In this document: positions 34,001 to 46,000 of the stretch, one piece after another
Position numbering within the stretch: position 1 is the stretch's first letter
Layout of the letters: each line of letters opens with the position of its first letter
Source: Aquila chrysaetos chrysaetos
Taxonomy: Eukaryota > Chordata > Aves > Accipitriformes > Accipitridae
Length of the DNA stretch: 64,000 nucleotides
Assembly (NCBI RefSeq): GCF_900496995.4
Contig: NW_024470325.1
Coordinates: forward strand, 715,012-779,011
Reading direction: 5' to 3'
Position numbers and translations under genes: made by a program
Notes under the pieces: generated by a model
Told to the model about the DNA's origin: nothing
The model's input: only the letters and a program-made list of their open reading frames with translations
Databases searched by the model: none

Positions 34001-37000
34001 GTTTCCAAGGAGGATCTGAACTGGCATAGAAAAAGCATCCCAAAAGCCACCTCTCTGCAGGAGCAGAGCAGGAGACCGCACCAGCACAAGCTCCCAGTTC
34101 AAAGGAGAGGGGACAAACCTCTTTTTTCTTCCGCGCGGGAATGCCCTGAGCTCAGCAGATATCCCTGGACACGGACGCGACCGCCGGCAAAGCGGTGCTT
34201 TGGGTACGCAATAGCCGCGAGCAGCAGCCGGGCGCAGGCGTACCTGGAAGAAGGGCTGAGCCAGGGCTTTGAAGGAGGTTTCCCATTCTTCTCGGTCCTT
34301 TTTCTCACGCAGGACGCTCAAGGCTGCGCTCTCATCTGTCGAAGACGCAAAGAAAAGAGGCGAGCTTTTACCCTGTAGGCCCTGGGGTCTGCCCAGAGCT
34401 TTGCCGGGTTTCTTGACGGCGAGGAGTAAGAAGATGGAGAAATAAGAGGAACCGAGAGTGGAAGGGATGACACGGACGCCTCCTCGGAGCAAACTATCTC
34501 CCAATCTCTTCATGCCCTCAAGCTGGTTTGGCCCGAGTGCTTTGAATGAGCTCACTGCCCTCCCTGTCTTCTCACCGGTTTCCCGGGATGGAGACTGTCC
34601 CAGGAAGAAGGAACCAATGACGCTAGTCCCGGTTAAAACCCGACCACCGCAAGCCCGCTGGTGACCTCCCGGAGCTCCCCAGCATCTCTCTACCTGCTAG
34701 GCTGTCGTTGCTCAGGTGCCGTAGAAACAGATGGACAGTCAACACGGCGTCCTCCGTGTTCCTGCCGAGCGCTTCTGCCAGGCACGCCACATCTTTCCGA
34801 AGGTGGCCCCAGAAGAACTCTTCCACGTCCTCTGGTTTGCTCTTTCATCAGGTCTCGAATTGCCTGGAAGACGGAGCAGGTTCCTCCGTTAGGCTCTCAG
34901 GAACGTCCCCCTCCCAAGCGAGGCCGAAGGCTCCTCACGGCGTGGTGGTGGCTCACCTGTTTGTCCGCATGGATCCCCAGCAGGAGGGACGAATGGAGCA
35001 GAGCTCTCACGAGACCCACGCAGGCAGGAGACAGGCACCTCTCCAGCTCGTTTCTCCGCGAGCCAGGGCTCTCCAGGACGTACCCTTTCTCCGTTTTGTC
35101 CTTGGTGCTGCATTCAGAACGAGCAATTACCCACCACGTCTTTTCCTAGGTCCCGCGATGGGACCGCGGGACGCAGAGACTTTTGTTTCGGCCAACCAAC
35201 GGCATTTTCCCCGTGCCCGCAGCTCTGCGGGAGGGTTAGGTGGATGGGTGAAGCCCTCTGGGGTGCTTTGGAGCCAGGAGGGTTGACTTACATTTCCTTC
35301 TGCGTGAAGCCTGCCTCAGGTTTGTGGTTAGCTCCCCCGACGATGGCGCCACATTTGCATTTCTTCATTTCCATGGGAAGCCCACACTGTGTTTGGACAC
35401 ACGAGGAGGGAGCGAGAGAGAAGGTTGGAAGCTCAGCCAGGTGCTGGAGGGCATCTAGCAAAAGCTGAGGGCACCCAGGTGGCTTCCACGTCCTCCAACC
35501 TGGTTTTCTACACGAGGGCATTGCAACAGCTAACGAGAGGCAGGAGGAGACGCCTGCCTACGAGCAACCATCTCCAGTCCAACCAGGTTCCTTCCTACAG
35601 CCAGCAGGACACGTCTAGGCATCAATTTTTGGGGGGGTGAGACTAACGAAGAGCTGGAAGCACCCGCTCCGCTCCACTGCTCCCACAGGGAGACACAAAT
35701 CCCAGCTCTGTTTAGCCTAGCACCGCACTGGGAGATGAACCCAACCGGCTTGGAGAAGAACCCATGCGGCTTCTGAGCCTTGCAGCTGCTCTTGCAGCTA
35801 AAGGACCACTTGACAGAGCAGTGACGCCGGAGTCCACATTCGGAGGGGAGCAGGGGGGCAGGAGGAGCGTCTATAGAGACCACCCGGTAGAAACAGCCAG
35901 CCAAGAGGCCGAGACGCGTTTCAAGACGGCGCAAAGGGGACGGGCAGCTCTGGGAGCCAGGAGAAGAGCCGAGAAGCTCATCCCGAGCCTGGCTTTTTCC
36001 CCACGGAGGCGACAAGAGAGGCGCAAGACAGAGCTGCAAAGACCATCAGCCACAAGGAGACACTTACGTGGGTGACGATCCAGTACGAGCCGCACCGACA
36101 AGCTACGTGTGAAAAGAGGATACGGTCAGTCAGTCATCTCCCGCAACGACCTCCGCGATGGGAACGTGGCCAGAAGCTCTCCAAGAGGGCGACAGGCCTG
36201 GTTCTCACCTCCCGACATCCAACCCGACCATGCGCCTCTCACAGAGCTTGTCAAAAAGGGACCCAAAAGTTGCTCCGCCCAGGTGAAGATCATGAAGGAC
36301 TCAACAGAAGGACAGAGGCGGCCTTCAGGAGTCTTCAATCCCTTCCCTCCATCCCCCCGGCCGATCAGTTGCTGACGGATCCCCTACACGCACAGGAGTG
36401 GCAAGATTCCCCCAGTACTTACTCCAAATCTTTTCCGATGTGCCGATTTTCCAGTTCCCCTCATCAAAAAGCAGGTCTCCAGGCATGGTGGGAAGGTAGG
36501 AGCCCTTGGAAAGGAAAGGCAATAGAAAACGAGGCGTGGGGTAACCGTCGTCCTAGCTCGCTTGCCACCGATCTGAGGAGCGGTTCTGCTTCTAAAGCAA
36601 GGAGCAGGGAGGAAGGGTCCTCCCGCACGGCCGCTGGCATCAGGGAGAAATTTCTGGTGAGGGAATGGGGACCAAGCGAGGGAGCAAGGTCCATCAGACA
36701 GGGAGACATGAGGCTGAAACGACCAGACGTGAGCGAAGTCCCCAGTTATTCATGAGTTTTGATTCCGGAACTGAATACGCCATGGGCCAAACATGGCCTC
36801 GATGGGAAGGGAGAGGATCCAGAGGTTCCACCGAACCTCCAAGAAAACTTCGCTTCCAGGAAAAGCAGCGCGATGTCCTGGTTGCTTCCTGCAGCCCTCA
36901 AATAACGGGAACAACTCGTGCACGGAGAGACCCTCATGCACGGACAGACCCAAGGGGAAGCCCAGCTCAGGAACGAGCATCTCCACCCTCATCGGAGTGA

Positions 37001-40000
37001 TGGAAGACCTTTGGCAGAAGGAGGACGCTCGGGTTGGGCTTCAAACCACCTAATCCCCACTAACGAAGCTCCGCCAGGCCCCCAGCAGCCCTTGAGTCAG
37101 CAGAGAGACAGGCATCTCCCGTAAACCATCCATCTCATCCACATTTGAAGTAGAGACCAGGACGGATGGTCGCAGTTATTTCTCAGCGCAAGGAACGAGA
37201 AGGAAGAGGGAAAAACCATCTACAGGACAACAAGCTGACCAAAACAAAGCCTGTCTGCCGGGAAATATTGCACCAGGACAGTGGGTTGGAGAGCGCTGCA
37301 CACCTCAGCCTTGCGACTCACCTTCACCACGTCAGGCTTGAAGCAGATGTTCCTGAAGAGGTGAGTGACGCGGCTCGGGAACAAGACCAGAACGAGCGCA
37401 GCGTGGAAGACCAGCTCCAGCAGGCCTGGGTCTTCGCTGTCACCCAACGCATCCATGATCTTCCTCAGTTTGTCTTCCAGCAGCTCATCTGGGACGGACG
37501 GCAACCGGAGGATGTTCTCCATTTGTCGCAGGACAGGCTACAAAAGCCGAACAAAACAAGATGTAAGCAAAGGCAAGCAGCGCGGCGCTTCGCCGTGAGG
37601 GGTCTTCTGGGTTCCCCGCGGAGTTTCAGCGTCCACGCAAAGTCCCGTCTGTGTCTCCCGGCAGCAGGGAGCTGCCGCAGCTCTCCATCAACGCAGATGG
37701 AAACCTCCTGTTTCCAGGAGGTTCCAGACCAACCAACAACGGTTCCAGACCGAAACCCGTGGAAACCTCCTGTTGGAGATTCAACCAATACTCACAGTCA
37801 AGCTCTGGTTTTCTGTGGAATCTTTAATTTTTAGCTGGTTTTGGGCTTTGTCCAGCACTGAAAACATCTGTGTTGTATTTGACCAGGTGCTTCTGTCCTG
37901 AAAAATACCGATGCGCATTGTTATCCCAAGAAGCAAGTGGAAGAAGAGGAAGTTGACTGCACCCTACGAGGGCCTGTCGTTCTCCTCAGCTGGAAGGGAG
38001 CCCCACGAGTCCATTTTACAGGGCTCAAGCTCGGCAAATCCCACCCCCTCAGCTCTGCTTCGGCACAAGGCTCTTCAGAAATAACCCACCTGCGAAATTT
38101 CTACCCCTTGGGGTAAATCCACTTCTCCACCTGGAGGATCTTCCACATGGAGCTGAGCCCACAGATGTCACAGAGATTCCTGATGAGGAACACCTGAGGC
38201 CACGGAGTCTGAGCCTTCGCAACCAGCCGCTTCATCGCGTTCACCAGGTCTTGCTCTTTCTCGTTCCCCTCGGCAGCGGGTGCGTTGGGGTCTGCAGCTG
38301 GAAAGCAGGTTTCTCGTTATGCCCGGTCCCCAGTGCCGGCATGTCCTTCACCAACGCAGCCCCTACAGCTCTTTAGGCTGTGGTAGGACCTCAGGTGCAG
38401 CAGGATCTTCTCCCCACAGGTTGAAGCATGGCTTCAAGCCAACGTACAGAGGGTCCCTTAATACAGAGGGTCCCTTAATACGTCGGGAAATACTCGGGAG
38501 AACACAGCAAGTCTGGGGACTGAAGAGCTGGGAAGTTTGTCCAAAACAACTTCAATTTTCATAAAAACAGTCATTTTCCAGCAAAACCTCCAAGGCGAGA
38601 CCTTTTTTGGGGGCTTGTTCTAGACCTGCTTAGGGGTAGGCACAGTTCTCATGGTACGCTAAGCAAAAGAACTCACCGGAAAGCATTTGTCTGCCAAGCA
38701 CAGCGGGCCACGTGGCTGATGGAGAGCCGGAGCTGAGCGATGAACTGGAGCGTGTTAATTCTTGAGACGTCGGGCTCGCAGAAAGAAGCAGATAGGTCTG
38801 CGGTGGAGAGGCAGTTTTCAGCAAGCTGGGTGACGTCTTCTTCAGAAGATGGATATCATAAATCCTGCTCGAGAGAGACAGACAATTTTTTAAGACGCTG
38901 AAGGTGTGTTATAACTGAGCAGCTCCTCCTTCTTCCTTGTGCCTTCTCCTCATCTTTAAGGTGAGCTCCTCCTTTGGTTCCTCATCCATAAAAACATGTG
39001 GAGAGGGGGTAATTAATGTGATTAATAGGTTTTAGCTGGGGTGGTGGGTGTGACGGTCTGAACAAATATATGTTAATGTCTCAAACATTCTTTAAAGAAC
39101 TTTGGTGGAGAAAACGGCCTCTGTAAAAATGCTGGAGTTTTGTGAACAGGACAATGTGGCCGGAGAAGAGGGCCCCCCGGAGGGTGGGACCGCGCTTCTC
39201 CAAAGCCGCAATTCCTTATCTTAAGTGACCAGGAGGAGGAGCACAGCATAGCGCCTGGAGGAGGAGGCCCCATGGAAGATGGGACTGTGCTTCTATCTTA
39301 AGCGGTCATGCCAGCAGAAAAGAGAGGCAACTCCGCAATGAATCCCCCCCCAAAGCTCTCCCAACCGATTCCAGAGAACCCCGGGAATGGGACTGCGCAT
39401 GTCGAGACCATCGACTAACACGCTATAAAAGAAGGGAGAACGAGTTCTCAAGCGCGCGCCCTCCGGAAACTGGTATCTCTACACTGGCTGACCAACGCTG
39501 GACCCAGGACTGGTGAAACCCTTTCCTTCTCTCTTTCCTTCTTTTTCTTTCTTTCTTTCTCTCTCTCCCTCTTTTCCTTCTCTCTTTTCCACAGTCCCTA
39601 CACCTCATCCTTTTAAACATAAACCGTTGACCAAGTCTGAGACTAGGAGTGGATCTAGCTGCCCCTGGGCTCCTCTTTGAGAAGGAGTCCAGAAAGCAAG
39701 AGGGTCTGCTCTGAATCGTGACTCAACAGGAGGGGCTCTCCTTCTGACACAGTTTCATGTTCCTTTTTCCATTTCATTTTTCTATACTTCCCTTCTCAAA
39801 CAGCAGCTTAATGACATGTTGAAAGGTTCATATTGATAAGTTCACATGTACTTGGACAAGTTAGCTAGGTTGAATAAATGTTGATTGTTGTTCGAACTCC
39901 CCCTGGTGTCGTTTCACCTTAATTCTGACAAAGGAAATCCACGAACCTGAGTCGCTCCAACTTTGGGACGTGACAGGTGGCTCCAAGTTACGGTGTCCGT

Positions 40001-43000
40001 TGGGATTCTCAGCGCATCCCAACCGCACTTACCTCCAGGACAATGCACCACCATGAAGTAGAAATGGTCCCTGTTACTTTGGTTGGATATTATCTTCTCC
40101 TCCATCTGGGACAGGTATTCTTCCAAGTGAACCTTGACATTGTTGAACCTAGGGCGGAAAAGGACACAGAGCATCAGCGTCCGTTGTAGCCGAGGGGTTT
40201 GGCCAGCGGGGTTTTGGGAACAACCTCAGGGCTGACCCGCCATCGCAGCAGCAGCTTCAGGAGGGAGGACCTGGACGGTAGGACTAGTGTCCATGCACTC
40301 TTCGAAGGCGACAACTCGCTTTTTGGCTTGTACACTAGGAAGGAAGAGCGACCATCCGTTATTTGACTTCCAAGAGCGAGCGGTCGGACCCGGGTTAGAG
40401 CGGAAATCAAGCTCTTTTTACCCCTTTCCCCCGCCTGATGCTCGGGGCTGGGTTTGCAAGCCACAAACTGTATCAGTCGCTGAATGATTTCGGCAGACGG
40501 TGCCTCTCTGTCTCCCAAAAAGTACATGGCGATGAACTCAACGAAGAAGGAATTGCATTTCCTCCTGAATGTGTTGTGAACAGGCAACAGCTTCCCTGGA
40601 GGAAAGAAGAAAACCAAGACTCATGGTCAGCCTCCAACCAAGGAAAAGAAACAACGTCCCTCCCTCTGCTGAGCACAGGACCAAAACCAGGGAGACAAGA
40701 TGGCCATTTGTTCAGGCACCCAGCATCTCTGTCTCAATATTTAACACGAAGAACTGGATGCAGGCAGGTTTTTGCCGGCGCCGGGATACCTTGTGGCCTC
40801 TGAAGCCATGGGTGTGTAATCCTCCGGGAATTCCTCCTTGCAGATCTTACACTGCTTGTTCGTCCACTCCAGGATGCAGCGAGTGCAGAAGATGTGGCTG
40901 CAGGGCAGCTCGGCCGGGTCTGTGATCTCCCGCAGGCAGCTCTTGCATTCCTTCACACCTTTCCTGAGAAATATCACGAAAAGAAGCAGCAGTTCAGTGC
41001 TGCTGCCAGATTTGAGGAGGAGTGCGGGCTGGCTCCTGCCTAACGTACACCCTGGGGTGGGGACGAAGCCGGATGGGCACTTTGGCCTAGCCTAGAGAGT
41101 AGAGAAGTAGAGAACCAGGGTGACCCCACCACCGCTTCAAGAACCAGCAGCTTCTAAGCTGCCCGAGGACCATCCCGTCTCGGAGAGGCAACAGTCCGTG
41201 GTGAGGACGGCTGGGTGAAGGGGATGGAGAGCCTGGGTGCTCAGGGGAGCCGGTTTCTTTGGCAGCACGCCTACGAGAAGTTCCTCCAGAGACGATTCGT
41301 CACCTCCAAGACAGGTTCTCGCCCCTCGGCTTCAGCAGCGCGGCCCTCCCTTTGGCCCAACGAGGTCCACCCCTAGTGCTGACATATTTCCCCCACCCTT
41401 TACAAACATCGCGTCGATGGATAAGGACCCCAAAGCCAACTTTTTTTCAGCTCGGACTTACACCAGATACACAACATCAGCATTCTCGTTGCATTTCTTC
41501 AGCACTTTTGTCACCAAATCAAAAAGTCTTCTCCGGCTCAAATCGCTGGCTCGCGTAGAGGCGCTGCAAAAAGACAAACACGCGGCGCAAGTTCAGCAGA
41601 GACCCTCTCTGGTACGCGGAGGACAACACATTATGGGATGTCAGTGCTGCAGGGACACAGGGTTAGACGGCAGAATTAAGCAGATCCAAGTATGGATGTC
41701 TCTGCCCGGACCACTGAGGGTAAGCGACCGGGATCAACCCTTTAAATTCTGAAGGAAGCCTTCCTTGATTCCGAATCCTCATTTTGGATTCTGAATCCAA
41801 GTAGCGTTTGTCCCCTGGATGGTGTTTCCAGCCTTTCTCCCATTCCTAAGCCCTCCCTATGGCTGGGATCAGACGTCTCCTGGAAAAGAAGAGCCCTCCC
41901 AAGCTTCACAGCCAGGAGCTGCCCCAGGAAACACCTACGTTCCAGAGGAAGATGAACTGCTTCACCACCAGCCTCAGGAGTTTCTCCTCTATTTGTGTCT
42001 CGTTGTGCAGCAGGTGGTCAATCAACATGTAGACAATGTTGGTGCAGGTCCAGCGATGTCTGTAAAACATACACCCCAAATGATGCCGATCTGTGACTCA
42101 TCCCGGGTCGCGTGTGGTCACTCGAGGACACAAGACCTCCTGAGATTGCATCAGAGGGAGAAAGATACGGCATGGTCCTGCCTACGCTGCTTGTTTCAAC
42201 CCAACCTTGGGCGAAACTGAAAATGCCAGCCCATTTCTGGGCGTTGTCTCTGGAGAGACCCGCTTGTCCCGCTCCAGAAAACATTCTGGCGCCGTCAAGC
42301 GTGCAAGGAGAAATTCCACCAGAACTAAGCAATTTGATGAGGGTGAAACATCCACCACTCTTTTTTGGAGCTGCTTCACCACCGTGTTGCGATAACGAGG
42401 CAGGACCAGGAAGGAGGGGACAGTTGGAGGATTTGTGACTCCAGCTCCCCAAGAGGAGGGTGGCTTCAGTTCACCTGACCTACAGACGTCAAGAAGTTCG
42501 CTTGCGCTACCGTCAACAGAGAGCGACTGAACTTACAACACGCTGTCTAGGAGTTCCTTCTTCTTCTGGTAGAACTGAAGCTGGTAGTTGTCCAGACTGA
42601 TCCACTCCACCCAGGGCTTGATGGACTTGACACTTTCGAGCCACGCTATGCAGGCGTCGAAGGGCAAAAGTCCATTTTCGGAGGGCCTGCACTTTCTTCA
42701 GGAGAATGTTCAAAGCATCGAGGGTGACAAACTGAAATGACATTTGCGAAGAGAGAGAAAAAGAGTCTAGGTAAAGAAACTGACCTCGCTGGTGGGTGGC
42801 ACAGAGGAAGGGACACCGCGTGACTAGATGCTAGTATAGCTTTTGGAGTAGTGTCAGGGATACGTTAGAAAGAAATGGACTTTTATGGGTGAAGTTGTGG
42901 CACCCGTAAACCAGGAAGGGGCTTAATGAGCCTAACTGCGCCCTGGAGAAAGAAGGATCTTGGAATCACCGTGGGGAGTCTCAAAAAAACTTAGCTTGCT

Positions 43001-46000
43001 GCTCGAAGCAATAAGCGTCTTCAGAGGGATGCGGACATCTCCACACGGATGGGCAAGCTAAGGAGCTGGAGCCCACCACTGAAGCACTACACAACGAATC
43101 CCGCCCACCTCGAGGGTCAAAGTGTCTAAGGGGACTTCAACGGGATACCCAGACTGACACAAACACAAGGACTTCTTACTAATTACACAGTACGTAATTA
43201 AATGATGGAAGTTGTGAAGACCACCGTGTTCAAGAGCCGTAGAAGAAGGGTTAGAGGGCAAACGCAGCTCTTTCCTCACCATTTCTGGGGTCGTCTTCTC
43301 ATACATCGCCTGCAACTCGCCTACGACGGCATCGTTGCTTTTTGCTATGTCGACGAAGAGCTGATAATCGTCTCGGAGGTAGAAATATTCTACGTGAAGC
43401 CAAACTGGGGAAAAGCCCATCTCCCTCCGCCCACGGAAGAGCAGAGTTGTGCTGCGTTGGCGAGGAAAACTTTTGAGAGAATCTGCAGGTAAAATAAAAG
43501 GCGTTATTTCCGCTCAAAGCAAACAGCAAGGGGACTAAGGCGGGATGCTCAGCATTGCTGTTGTATCCTGTATGAAGTTTCCTCATCAAAAATAGTCCTC
43601 GAGGTGGAATTAAGACTGAATGTTCACAACAGTTGAGGAGTAGCACAAGGGAGGGTTTATCGAAACATCAGATTTGGCCCGGAAGGATAGGACTAGGGCC
43701 AAAGCCAACGCCAGTTGAAGACAGTGCTCCACCTAACCCTACTCACCTCATAGACAGAGAGATCTTGTCGAGGAAAAGCCATCCTGAGAAAGTCGTCGGT
43801 GTAGCAGCGTAGCACACCTAGATTGCTGCCGTCTGGCATCAAGACGTTCTTGATGAAGGCTTGGTAGAACCTGACCACTTCCTTTGTTGGCTTCTTGGGC
43901 TTATCTAGAAGGGACAGCCAAGAGAGTTAGGGCTGCTTAGCGGAAAGTGGGAGCTCCTCATTAAGACCCAGGTGGTCGTGTGGCCAAGTGCAAGGCCACG
44001 GGTGAAGAGGCAGAATGCCTCCATTGGAATGATATAATGTATATCAGAAAGATACGATGTGTATCGGAAAGTTACAACGTGTATCGGAAAGTTACGATGT
44101 GTATTATGATACATCATATCGGAAAGATACCACGTGTATCGGAAAGATATAATGTATATTATGATACATCATATCGGAAAGATACCACGTGTATCGGAAA
44201 GATAATGTATATTATGATACATCATATCGGAAAGATACCACGTGTATCGGAAAGATATAATGTACATTATGATACATCATATCAGAAAGATACCATATAT
44301 ATCGGAAAGATACCATATATATCGGAAAGATACCATATATATCAACATAGACATAATGCAGAAGAGACGCACAACACATTTCTGGGCCATCTGAGTGAGG
44401 AACACAGCCCCCATGGTTCCTCCTACTAAGGATGGAGATTTTTGGCAGCTTCGTTGGGTTAAAGCTCGCCCTGGAAAGTCTGATGTTACCTTTCATATGA
44501 TAGACCTTCTCCCATACGTCGTCCAGGTAGGCTTTCAAAACCCAACTGAATGGGAACCGGCAGAAGAGGGAGGTGTTGGGGTCTTCCGTCATGGACAACA
44601 CGGAAATCTTAGCATCTGCCGGCCTTGAATTCAAACAGCGCAGAAAGAAGCATTAAATTGTGCAACAGACCGTAGGTGTCCAGGGGCGGACCACCTCAGG
44701 GAAGTTCCCAACTCCCACTGATATGTGTTCTCTTTAAAGTTCAGAAACCCGGAGAGAAATGTGGTAGGAAAGTCAGGGAAAACTGGGCAAGAGCAAGGAA
44801 GGAGCCAATTTTGCTGGCAGCTTAAAACAACAGGGAAGTTTTGGTGCCAGTGGCTTGACATGCAAGACCTTCCGTGGCTAGGTTATCAACATCTGCACCT
44901 CAAGCACGAGCTACTGTTTCACTACTAACACCAGCTTTTACTCTCCTAAGGAAAACCACCTCACTGTACATTTACACCCCATCTCTTACTTGCTGGTGTA
45001 TTTAATTTTTAGGACTGTTGCTTCTTGGAACATCTGGAGCCACAGTTCCGCGAGTGGAGCGCCTTGAAAGATGTGATCCAGGTTGTTGTTGGCATCCACC
45101 ACGGCGAGAATTTGGGCAAAGACGTTCGCCACAATGTCTTCCAGGTACATCCAGAGTGCTTGCCTGAAAAAGGAGGTGACGCGGCTCATCGCGTCGCTTC
45201 CCTGCCTCCCACCAAGAAACCCTCCTCTGCCCAGGGGACAGCGTCGGTCTTGAAGACCCACCAGTCAACCAAGACAACCCAACCGCTTCTGAAGATGCCA
45301 ATCGTGGACATCCAGGCTTGAGACTAACCATCCTCGCCTATCTCACAGTCAACCAACGTTGTTTTGCTTCCAGGAAAGCCCTTCCAAAAGAAGCTTCCTC
45401 AAAATCGACAGTGCTCTTAATTAATTTTTTGCTTTTGAGACCGACTGTGGCCTTTCTGCAAGCCCCTACCTTGTTCTAGGCTGGTAAAACCCCCCCATTT
45501 AGACGCTTCTTGGTTGTCGTGTCTTGGTGTTTAAGCAAGGCGCCTCGCGCTTCACGCGGAGCCATTTTAGGAACAGAATGACTTGACATTAGGAAGGTGG
45601 CCCACAGCCAGCACTACCTGAACGATGTGTCTTCCAGGATGAAGCTGGTAGAAAGAGCCCGGCGGAAAATCCATCCCCTTGGCTCGTGGATCGGTTTCTC
45701 TCGTTCTTGTAGGAGGTAACAAATTCTCTTCTTCAGGATGGTCATAAAGTGGCTGGAAACTAATCACAAAAACGCCGCTGGTTAAAACCCTCCCGGCGCT
45801 CATCTCCAAGTAGGAGAGACCATCAAAAACCTACAAGGGATTTTGGTTGCCAGTTTTCCACTCAAAACTCACACCACCTAATAATTTTTTATCAGTCCAA
45901 GCAGAAATCAGCTTCCACTGGGAAGTGATATCTGTCTGGGATCATCTACCAAGGTCTGCAGCAAAGCTTTGGGGTTTAGTACAGATTCCGATCATGCACG

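Noticed and set aside
35764-37834. Several plus-strand frames of 100-230 codons
   Set aside because: They are antisense to RNF213-like exons and introns with no domain signal. The minus-strand exons have conserved splice sites and protein similarity.
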